Shown in pieces: positions 21,568-33,871 of a DNA stretch of 64,000 nt (its first letter is position 1; each line of letters begins with the position of its first letter). Both the position numbers and the translations under genes were made by a program. The notes beneath the pieces are model-generated. The model had not been told where the DNA came from. It saw only the letters and a list, made by a program, of their open reading frames with translations, and did not search any database. This DNA comes from Scilla litardierei. Lineage: Eukaryota; Streptophyta; Magnoliopsida; Asparagales; Asparagaceae. The DNA lies in assembly GCA_030789695.1 (NCBI GenBank), contig CM061138.1:180707051-180771050 (forward strand). Reading direction: 5' to 3'.

Positions 21568-24500
21568 ATGGAATTTTATTCTATCCTCCGCCCTCGAATA
21601 CACTTGCCAATCCTGGGCAGGTGGTTGTGCGTTTTGTTAGTAGTATTTCTACAGTCTTGCAGAGGATCGATGTCTGAGCCCAATTATTTAGTTGGGCTTG
21701 GCAGCTATGACATCACTGGACCAGCAGCTGATGTCAATATGATGGGATATGCCAATACCAAACAGATTGCTTCTGGGCTTCACTTCAGGCTACAAGCTCG
21801 CGCCTTTATTGTTGCTGAGCCTGGGGGAAATCGTGTAGCATTTGTGAATCTTGATGCGTGCATGGCTTCTCAACTCGTCACTATTAAAGTGCTAGAAAGA
21901 TTGAAGTCAAGGTAAAATATTTCTTTTCTTTTGTCACCTGTCAGATTTTCATTTCCATACTTTTTGGTACAAGGAAAAAGAGCTTGGTCTATATATACAA
22001 GATTGAATTGATGTGATTTTAGGTTTTCACTTCAAGTCTTATACTCCTTATGACTAAAACTAGAGTTCATGAGAATTACATAGTTGTTAGGGGATCAGTG
22101 AAAGAGGATGAAGAGGATCAATGATTGAATACTGGGTAATCCAACTGGGCACACATGTTTCTTAGAAGAACGGCCCTAGCATTTTCCTTGTTTGGGTGGT
22201 CATATCCAAGCATTCAGGGGCATGTTTGGATAGACTAGAGCAAATCCGAAGGATTCCATTCATAGCTTCCGTTTTTCCAATAAATTGCTGTAATACTAGG
22301 ATTGGATTACTTGGCTGTTAACTATTGAATAACATTCCGAGGATTACAATCTAAAAAGTGGCCCTCACATTTGGATTAAAAAGGTACGTCTTGAACTTCA
22401 TTTTCTAGTCCAAATGATTTCTCTTGGCTATAAAACCACCTTTTGATCAAAATTTAATGATTTGTGGGAGAGTTTACGTGGCTAGTGATTCCTGGGAGAC
22501 GTAAACCAATTTTTTTGTTGTAATCAAAAGGATGTGTACACATTGGAAAACAAGTGCGATCCTAATGATTTATTTTTAAAATAAATCCAGAGGATTATCA
22601 TCCCACCAATCAAATCAAGTTCTCGAAAAGTATTGATATTCCTTGTGTTATTTTGAAACTCCTTTCTTGAGTTGATTACTTGACAAAATTGTTTGACTTT
22701 TCCTGATAAGACATACATCCATACACCATGTGAGCCATAGTTCTGTGCATTCATGTTCTCATACAATCAGATTGCCAACTTATTATACCTAAAAATTTAG
22801 AATGAGAGATTTGGGGTTTCTTGGAAAATGCTAAATTTAAGAAAACCTCAATAAACTTTGGCCCATTTTAATAAAACCTCGATTAACTAGCGAGTGTGAG
22901 AGAGAAACCCAAATGAACTTCGTTTTTTCAAAAAAAAAAAAAACCAATAAGGCAGGTAACATCATTTATAAAATGTCACACCAAAAACCATCAAAATAAT
23001 AATAATAATTAAGAGACTAGTAACAGTCTGATGTAATTCTCATATGCAGGAAAATTGCGAAGCCTCAAGTCATATAAACAACTCAGTATATCTAATTAAT
23101 TCATGTACAAAGTTTTTAACTCCAACATCTATTGTTGGGTTAGACAAAGTCGAATATCAAAGCACACTGTCAAAGATTGATCTTTAATGTTTGATGTCCA
23201 GTTTACGTTATCTTTTCACCAAATCCTCAACGAGCCATAGATTTGTAAATACACTAGTTTCTTAACCATATAAATCTGAAAAATAATGGGTAAGTTAATT
23301 GCTTAGCAAGTAAATGTAATATGGTAAGCAATTTAGTTTTGAAATTATGATAAGAATAATGATATGTAAAATGACATGAATACATCATATATGCCAGATA
23401 GAGATGACGTGTTATGCGAAGATTATTGTTAAAACAATACATATGTAGGGAAATTAGGTAAATCATGTTCTAATGCGATCAATACTTCATATCCTAATTG
23501 ACTTGGGTCTCATTATTATTATTATTATAGCCTATGACTGAGATACCTTAAACAAGGCATGTGCAGAAAACACCCTAATAGATGTGATACGTTGAGATAC
23601 TACATGGTTTGCTTCGCTTCAACGTATATTGGTGTAAGCATATGCATATGAAAATATAGCCATGAGAAATCTAACAAAAACCATGTATTCAACACATTCG
23701 GAACATACGTATCAGTGCATAACCAATAGCAATCAGATTACCTATGCGTATGCATTTTCACCCATCTCTAACAAGAAAGATAATTATGCTTATAGAGTCC
23801 ATATGCAATGTCAATTCACATGCATGCTATACATGAAGTAACCTTATACCAGAAATTTATAATACATTTGACAAGGTTGTCCTAGGTGAAGAATTTGTCC
23901 CATGTGGCATCTTGTGTCCCATGTGACAAGGGGGAGAGGTGCCACGTCACGCAAACAAATAGCCTTCAGCACCCATATTTACAAGTCTGAAATTGCCCTT
24001 TCACAATCCCAAAGACCTGCCCCCTATCTATGACTATCATGAAAAACACCGTTGGGGGGATAGGGTGTATGACACAAATTAAAAAATTATAACGCAGCGG
24101 AATAGATCAGAGTGCACACAATCGCATATTTATAACGGAGTGGCTCCCCGTCTAGGCTTCTCGCCTATGCTCCGACCTCAACCTAGAGGATTTCAAATCC
24201 CTTTTATAAACAAAAGAAAAATCTTGTTCACACTTGCTGGTGGTGATCGAACCGTCCAAGAATAAACACCAAAAGTTTTGCGTCCAATGATAGCATCTGA
24301 ATACAGCTATTCAAAATACACTTCATGCTAAAAATAATGAACATTGATTTAATACAGATGAAAATCAGAATAATATCACCGTAGCGTAGAGCGCGAAGTT
24401 GTGATCGTCCTGACGAAAGCGATTCGTCGATCCGAGCTCTGTGGAGAAAGTTATGCTCTTTTCAGCGTCGTCCGTAGAACTCCTTCCTCTAACCTGATGA

Positions 24501-27500
24501 ACTCTTTGAAGCTTGGATGGAGGAGGAAATTCGGCCAAGAAAGATGATAATTGATCTCTAAAGATTTTGGCTAGATGGATGCCTCTCCAAGGGAGGGGTC
24601 TTTTGCTTTTATAGAGGATTAGAATATCTCTTCAATTTGAATCCTTAATCCTTTTTCAATCTAAATCCCACTGATTTGAATAAATTTCTTTTAATTGGAC
24701 TCCCAAAAGAATAGGTTTTCAACATCAATAGAGACTCCAGTCAATCATAGAAAGTCAACTCTGGGCGTTTGACTGGTCAAACCAGTCAATCCTAGGCAAT
24801 TCAGGATTTCAGCATGTGTGGCACGGTCGAGTGACAATCTGCACGGCCGTGTTAAGTAAAATAGATCCTCCTGAACTTTTACAAATATGGCATGGCTGTG
24901 TGACACTCTGCACGACTGTGTCAACTGAATGGTAGTTTTTCCCATCTTTCGCAATTCTAAAACGACCGTGTGCCAATCTGCACGGCTGTGTCGGCTTTGT
25001 ACAGAAAATAGCCAATCTTTCGCAAATGTGACATGGCCGTGTTAGCTCCCGCACGATCATGTCACTTTGGCACTTCTTTGACACTCCTTTTGATACGCAC
25101 GACCATACTAGCTGACATGTGTTCGGTTTCGGATTTTCACCCGGAATTATGAATGTCGATTTACCGCAAGTGCACGGTATGTGTAAATATCGGCGAGTAG
25201 GTATCGTATCCACAGGGAGGCGATGTCACACTACCTATCGATCCTAGGCTAGGTTAGGCTTCGAATATGTTTTATTAGATGGAGATGGATTATGGAGTGT
25301 TGTAATGGTGGTGGATGTGGAATGCAAGGGTGTCACTTGGCAAGGCACTCCAAGACACAAAACAAAACAAAAAGAACAAAGAGAAACAATCGAGGGAAAT
25401 ATCACTAGGGTATCGGGAATCCCCGCTAGGACTTTCGGGTTAGGATAACAGGTTAAGGGTTCCTTCGTTAGACGATAGATGAGGATAGGATGTCACATCC
25501 GGAGATGGAAATATGTACTTAACTTTCGTTGTTCCTACTCGTCTAACGCATCCCTATGCGAAGCCGTGCTCTCGCAGTCAACTTTGCATGGGAATGCGTG
25601 CATTAAGCTTGACACTTGCTCCCGTACCACAAATCTGTATCCACTCTCGTGATCTACGGACTTGGATACCACGCTACGGTTGGTTCGAGCAGTCGGACTA
25701 CTCTCGTAGTCACCGACTAGCAGATCGAGGATTAGTGATTGCCCTACCTCTCGAGTCACTCTTGTGATCGCGAGCCCTAGAAACGGTCACTAAGCCCAAA
25801 TCAGATTCGTGGAAATCGTCCTTAAAACGTGGAGCTACTTTCGCAATCCTCCAATTTTAGGGCTAATCCCCCAAAACCCTTGTTGAAACCGCCATAGGGT
25901 AACCCTAGATTCATCCAACTAAGCTTTAACCTATCATCCAAACTCTAGAATCCTAGGGTTCATCCCTAATCCTAGCAATACTTCTACTCAATCATAGGAA
26001 AAAATATAGGAATAATGAAAATCAACATCACATGCAAGAATGAAAGATTCGACAATAAAAACAATTGAGAAATACAATAAAGAGGGACTCAACAACAAAT
26101 ACTTAGCTTAATGAAGATCCATTACACAAATCAGCGAGGAGGGGGCCTAGGACGTAGCCTAGCCTCCTAAAAGAGTCTCCAAAACTTAAAAACTATCTAT
26201 CCTAACCAAAGAGAAGATAGCCCAACAATGGCTGCTCAATCCCTATATATAGACCCCCCAAACCCCCAAAATAACCCTAAATCAAGTTGGACCCGTGCTC
26301 TCTGTCCAGGTCGCTCGGCCTGGCTGCTGCAGGTCGCTCGGCCGAGCACATGCACAGTTTGCCCTAGCACAGAAGATTCCAGCACAGATTCGTCAACCTA
26401 TTCCCTAGGGCTCATCCAACCTCCGATTGGTGCGTTCTTGGTGGCGTTGGAATCGTTATGAAGTCTACTACCTAGGAAAAATATGAGAAAAATACTGTAA
26501 AATCTCCGGTGATAGTAGATCATCAAAGAGTGAAGGAGTGCCCTGAAATCTGCACTTTTTTGGCCATTTCTACTCCGCTCGGCCGAGCGGCTTAGGTCGC
26601 TCGGTCGAGCACCTCTTGGGTGCTTCAATCTTAGCTTGGTGGAATCGATGTCGTTCGATCGGAGGAGGGCCGCTCGGTCGAGTGGTTGGCCGCTCGACCG
26701 AGCGAATTAATGTCAAAACTTACAGAGAGTTTATATGCATAAATTGGAGCTCCCTGACGGCTAGATCGGTCGAGCGTTTGGGGTCGCTCGGTTGAGCGAG
26801 TTGGGTCGCTCGGCCGAGCGAGTTGGGTCGCTCGGCCGAGCGACCCCTCGCAGCTTTGCTCCTCCCTCACGGTGTCCTCGCTCGATCGAGCGCATGGCAC
26901 GCTCGGCCGAGCGACCTGGAACTCAGCCATGCGTCTCTCTTTTCTCCTCTCCTTCATTCTTTGCTTTCTTCTTTCTCTCTTCTCTTCCTTCCTTGCTCCT
27001 TCTCCTCTCCAGCGACTTTGAGTCATCAAATGTGGTGCCCTGGTACTCCGGCAACGGTGTTCGTGCCGTCCTCTCCAATATGCTCCGAATTGCTTGATAT
27101 TCCCTGAAATGCAACCAAACACTGTTAAAGTCAAATAGTTTCAATTATCAGCGTAAAAGCATATGAAATTGAGATTTAAACAATCATTTTGACGTGTAAA
27201 CATATAGATAAAATGTGGAATATTATGACACATCAAAAATCCTCCAAGCTTACCTTTTACTCGTCCTCGAGAAAGACTATTAAGAAGCGAACCCGGGAGT
27301 GGAATACGATGGAGAGGTGAGGCGATGACGTGTGATGGAGACAAGGGGCTCATTCTTAAAACTCAGCAAAATACGAACCCAAGGAATAGAAGATTACGTG
27401 AACACACATCAATATGTACAAAGAACACACATACACACAAAATACTTAAGTCTCGCTTAAGTGATCATATTGTGGATTTCAATAAAAGTGATGAACTCGA

Positions 27501-30500
27501 TAATAATGAAATGAGAAAAGAGCTACATCATATCATAGTTTATCATGAAATATACTAAGTTCACAGAGATGAAACCAATGTCCACAGCTCATTCTCTAAG
27601 CAGTATAAATGTCATGATCAAACATTTTCAAGCATGCATGTTATTTTGTTAAGCTTCACGGAATGAGTTAGTGAATTCAATTAAGGTAAGGCGTTACCAC
27701 ACTACGCCTCATGACTCCTAGAACCCATCAACTTTGTCAAATCTCTATTCTATATAGAAAGTGGGGTAAGGATATGGAATTTTTCTTTTTTACAATTGTT
27801 TTGGCTATACAATGTTCTTATATACATATTTTTCTTTCTTTATATACACGAGATAACTCAATATATACAAGAGGTGGCCTATGCATCCCAGACCAGACAA
27901 TTTTAGGGCCTTGGGTTACAAAGAACCCATATGGCCTTTTATTTAGGATATTTGTTTGGGTTTTGTATTATTGGGATTTTTGCAAACTCATGTAAACGCG
28001 ATGGAATGCAAAACCTGATCAAAGATCATTTATTGGCTATTCACAAAAGAAAAATAAAAAGCATATAATCTAGACATGGTTCGGTTTCAGAAATTCTAAT
28101 CGTCACTACTTTGATTGTGGTGGGGTTATCCTATCTCTTTTTGAATTACTAAACATCCATGAAGCAATAGAATCATCAATCAAATCACGCAAGAGTCAAA
28201 TAATTTTCAGATTTGATTTATTTATTTTTAGCTTAACTGTTTCGAGAATATGGTTGTGAAAATATGGATTATACTATGAAAAAGCATATTAACAATGATG
28301 CTCTAATCAATGAATCGAACTCTAATCTAACAGATATCAGAGTTCATGAAAAAAAATAAATCCATAATATTTCATAAGAAATGAAACATATGAGACATAA
28401 ATATAGAACTGAACATGGTTCATATGAAAGTTTAAAATGTGTTTCACGATGAAGCAAAGTGCGTGCATCGTGCACTCCCCCAAGCTTAAACGTCACATTG
28501 TTCTCAATGTGTGAATGATATAAATAGAGAACAACGACAAAGTAGGGGGTGCCACACAACAAAATAATCTCTCCCCCAAGCTATAACAGACGGTGCCCGT
28601 AGTGGACAGATGTGCATAAAAAAAGGAGAGAAAGGCAAATTAAGCATTGTAATGTAAGGGCGGGCAATTAAATCATGGAATTGGGTGGGATGCAAAAGAT
28701 AATTGAGCAACCATCATATGGGGTGAATTTATTAAACTAGGAAAGCATTAAAAAACCTATACGGTCCTCTCGCTGTCGAGAGGATTTGAGACTATTCACA
28801 GCATAACAATTTACACTACAGCTACAGTACTGGATTGATACACCCTTAGCAAAAGGCGGATACAGTATCTTTGACGGTGCAGGCAGCTGCTCTATCTGCA
28901 ACTTTCGTGGCTCCGCCAGATGTGTATAGCCACTTATACCAACGAACTCCAGTAGTGCAGTTCCTAGCATCTCCACCATGTAGGAGACGAGCTGCAGTTC
29001 GTCTCAGAAAATTCCCTCCTGTGATATATGAATCCCAAAGAAAATCATCGACAGAAATAGTGGAAATTAAATCTAGTTGATGATACTTCCCTGAGATTGT
29101 ATCTCTACTCTCGTGAACCAAGACGGCTCTTTCCTCGGTGCCATCTCTAAGCGTCTCAGGTAGCCGCTCATGATGCTCCTCAGGTGGCTTATCGCAGTGC
29201 TTCTCGGCAGGTTCGTCAAGTAGTGACATGTCCTAACATACCTCCGGTCCATATTCATATGTGTGCTGCAAAAGGTACGACATGTCAAAAAGATCTGAAT
29301 CAAAATAGATGTCAAATGGAATACATGATTCAGAAATGAAATGGGTAAAATATCTCCCTGAGTGGGAGCTGTAAGCTCTGGTGGGTGGTCCTCTGCCGTA
29401 GGACATATGGGAGGTGTCACGCTCGCTTCCCTAATATGGAAGGCGAGACGTGAGAAGGTCCGCTCAGACGTGGAGCTATGAAGCTGCAGTCTGATAAGCG
29501 TCTGTAAAAATTTCAAATAGTAGCAGGTCCTTGCATTGCGACGAAACAAAAACAATAATAATGAAGCAGATAAAAGAACATCCACCAACATCCAACAATT
29601 TTTTTTCAACATCACAGAAAAAGTCACAGAAGTACCAGAGTCTGAAAAGAGGCCTAAAGCATGGCCGACATAATACATAACATCAACAAAAAGGAGAGGT
29701 GCTACGCACCGACAACCTAACAACGACTAGGCTGAAAACAACATCAACAAGAAAGAGCTCTAGAACTGGTCTCAAGTGTCCTCGAACTCAACACTTGCAA
29801 CCTGTTCGTCCTCGGCATCGAACTCTGGCTCACAATCTAACATGTGACGCCCAAAAGAGTAAAGGGGCACATGCCAGCAAAGTCTCCAAGGAGACTTTGT
29901 CCAATGAAACTATTAAAGGTAAATTAAGTGCAGCTAGCAGTTCTATAAAGAATGAAAGCAATGACATGGCAGGTATGGCATGAGTGCAACAAGTGAGTAA
30001 ACGAGACAAGCATGACAAGTGTAGCAGAGCTACTAAACAATATTCACGATTTTCACGATTAAATTGCATTCATGATGTGCACAGGGTTAGAGCTGAAGTT
30101 GCTGATCTGGCATACTTCTATACTGAGTGGTAGCTTAACCCTACCCTTCCACGTGTGTCGAGCCTTGGTTTTCCAAGTACGTGAGCTCGCTTCTGGATCA
30201 CGAGTCTAGGAAGTGTCTCAATATGGACTGGCGCACATCTTCTGGATCACGAGCCAGGAAGTGTTTTTGGCATAGGATTGTGCCCGTAAAGCAGGAGCCT
30301 AGCCTCAATCATTACAATAAGTGTAGCGTGTGCTACGCAATCACGATGAAACATTGAATGCATGCAAGATGTACAAGATGCATGAACATGGCATATAGAT
30401 AGTAAAAAAGAAGTGCGTACAGATGTTTAAAGTAAACGTGACATACAGGGATGCATGAAATGACATGACAAGGTGTTGGATCTAGCTTCGTTGTCAAGCT

Positions 30501-33500
30501 AGATCTAGAAAGCGTCTAGGCGACTATCATTTCATTGCATAGTCTCTTTTACGCTAAAAGCAAGTAATGGCCTAAAACACGGCCTAAACAAGGAACTGGC
30601 AAGTTTCACTTGCCTGAAATACGGGCTGGAATCACAAATATCAAAGTCCAATCACAGATTCACAAAGTCCAGAGCTCCCACGCGCAGTCCAACAATCAGC
30701 CTACAGTCCAGTATTATTAAGTTGGATTAGTGAGTTACAAAGCAGTAAAAACACAGTTTTTATCTTGTTAACATGCGGGTGTGGGTTCCTACGGTTCAGG
30801 TATACCTTAACACGACGCGAGAGCTACACTGACGTCGGATAGCGACGTCAGGGGTTGGATTTCGGTAGCGTGTAAGGTAACAGCGTCGACTCGAGAACGG
30901 TAATGGGTCGTGAGGAAAACGTATCACATCTGCGTTAACGGATTTCCCGTATCAGGCTCAAAGTGCTCAGCCAATAATATAGTATATAGAAACGAACTAA
31001 GTTAACACATCGCATGCATATAATGATACATATATACTGTTTTGTAGGGCTGGCGCATTATACATGCAGCTAACAACTTATACCCTACTAACTAACCCCA
31101 GTATAGTAATGATAACAATGTATGAAGTCACTAACACATATTATTTACAATACTAATTATCTCATAATATAATGTATAAGGTATATAACAGTTGAGAGAG
31201 AGGGGTTCTCTGTTTTATTTCGAAGCAAAGTTGTTTCTCAAATGTGAGATTCTTCAGTTGTAGGCTTCTTGCCATTTTAGTTTATTAATGCTCTTGAACT
31301 TAATCTCCCAAAATGATAAAGTATATAACGTGTACTATTAACAACTTACGTGTTCGTTTCCCTTCGTTGCTCTTGCAGGCGAGGCAAAGAGCGGCTGCAG
31401 TTGGCCGACGACTGGTGATGGGCGAGCTCCGTACATCGGCGAGTGGGTGGTAGACGGCATCGACGAATGGAATGCTAAAGCATACAGGCAGGAAGTCGTG
31501 GCGTGAGGCGCTGCCCTCATCGGAGACTCGTGGGCGACGGAAGGGATGCATGCTGTCGAGGGAGGTGACACGGACTGGGGAGCTGGGCGAGGTGGTTTGG
31601 AGTCGGAGGGTCGTGCAGCTTGGCGAAGAGGCGGAGGGCGACTGGCGGTGGGGTGGCGACTGGGCTGCGAGGTGAGATGCAGGGGCTGAGCGGCTGAGTT
31701 GGAGGAGGGAAGGAGCTTGCGGCGAGGTCGGGGCGGGTCGCTGAAATCCTCAGAAGGGTTGGCGGATCTGGAGGCTGCCGGCGAGGTCGTTGGAGGAGGG
31801 GCAGGTTGTCGGAAGTGCGGATTTGGCAGTTCGGCAAGGGAGAGGGGGAGAGAGGGCAGACTTTCGTGCAGTTGGTGGAGATTCCAGGCGATTGTTAGGG
31901 TGGCAGTGGCTTCGTCTGGTGGTAGGGCGGCGGGTTTGCTCGGAGCTGACATCGGGGATGGTAGCGGCGAGGCAACAGGGGCTGCGAGTGGACCTGGGCG
32001 GTGGGTTCGTTTGCAGGCGGGGTTGAGTGTTGGCGCCGCCGTTTGAAGAGAGATCGTGCTGGGCGGAGGCGGCCTCAAACGGAGGGGATGAACGGTGAAC
32101 TGGGCAGGGCGCGACTACGGGGAGGTGGCGGTGTGAGAGCAGAGAGGGCTGGGCTTCGAGGAAGTGGCGGTCGACGGCGTAGATCTGAGCGGCGAGTCGG
32201 AGGCGAGAATGGGCGTTTGAAGAAGAGAGGAAAAGGTGTGGTTGCGAGTATCAAGGGGGATTTATCCTCGTGCAGGAGAGAATGGGGCCGACGTGCTAAT
32301 GAAGGGGAGAGTCAAAAATTCAAACGTGGGTGGTTGGGATTGGGTCCACTCACCTGTGAATGGATAGGGAGAGTGAAAGTAATTAAGTTAGGATATTAAT
32401 AGGTTAGAATAGAATCAGTTGGGATTTATTTTGTTAAGATACAATTTGTTAAGAGGATAATAACAGATAGTGGCGTTGGATTTATTATTAAAAGTTTTGT
32501 TTTAAAGGTAACTCAGAAAGGTCCTCTTCGTTAAAACGTTTGGATTATTAAGATTTGAATAAAAATTTTGTTAAAGATATTAATAATATAAATAATAAGA
32601 TTATTACCAATCTGCCCATAAATATCAAAAAAATGTAAAGAAAACACCGGAGCGATCGCGCCTTCGAGAGGGTCGCAATTACGGGGTCCGGTCGCGCGTC
32701 TGAACTACGGAAAGCAGTAATAAAAATCAAATACACAAAACACACACGAAACACGGCTTCGCGCTAAAGTACGTACGGTCGGAACGTGACCGTGACATCC
32801 TACCCACCTTAGAGCAAAGTCCGTCCTCGGACTTTCTAACTAAGAATAATATATATATATATATATACACTAGCCATTCTAGTAACTACCTCAATCGTAA
32901 CAGCTATAATTCAAACCATATATAGTCACTGTAAGTGCTTATCTATGCACTAGATAGTCAACAGTTAACACTACCAACCTGCATATATATACACATTCTA
33001 TACTTATACTTATCATAGACAATCAAAAACATACATGTACTTCAACCATTCATATAATCACGTACATCCCCTATGTAGCTATCACACACTATCACATAAC
33101 CAAGTCTCTCATACTTACATGGAAATAATTTCACACTAGCAAATACCATCGTAATTCTACACATATAGATAACTACTTATGTACAAGCAAATATGGATAT
33201 ACAATCCTATATCTCCGAGTATACATCCAATACCAAACACATCAACACATGTAATCACGCTACACAATATTAAATCAGGTTTACTATATCTAATATACAT
33301 TCACCATTACTACCATTTCTCAAGTATATAATTATTCAAATGCACGCAGATACTTCACCATATATTCACATCACATGCAGCCCTATAACTATATGCAAGA
33401 CACACCACACATACTATAGTCACAAATACTTTTAATTAAGCACATATTTATCCGTGCCTGGTGCACGCCCATACACGCTAATATAACACACATACATACC

Positions 33501-33840
33501 ACTCATACCACTCTATACTCAGCACATCTACACACCTAGTTTAGCTAGCACATATATATTCAAACAGGTAAGTCCTTAGTAAATATTATACCACACGACC
33601 AACACTTATAACTATAATATGGTATAGCCACCTACAATCATGTGCGTAACACAACCAGACACGAACAATCCTATCACTATACTTACATCATCCATCGCTA
33701 TATTCATGATACTATACGCAACTACAAACATATGTAACAATATACTTAGAGTATACCCACTCAAGCTTGGGTGAGATTCAAAACCCACATCAGAATACTC
33801 TTTATACATAACATGGTATCTATACCTATACCAATACCAC

Positions 33841-33871
<31 letters not shown>

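Noticed and set aside
26310..26930. Regular palindromic repeats resembling a CRISPR-like array
   Set aside because: The spacing is irregular, repeats are 10-14 bp, the sequence lies in an LTR of a plant nuclear genome and the same array is in the partner LTR. Treated as U3 palindromes.
26631..27134. Arg/Glu-rich 167-codon frame
   Set aside because: It spans the palindrome array and a CT-rich tract in an LTR; composition driven.
28846..29229. Minus-strand 127-codon frame as a host gene
   Set aside because: It lies inside the gypsy interior and is probably part of the element's decayed gag-side frame; no recognisable domain.
31472..32399. Plus-strand Gly/Arg-rich frames in the gypsy LTR (also 38113-38962)
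   Set aside because: They are complementary shadows of GC-rich low-complexity DNA opposite the Pro-rich frame.
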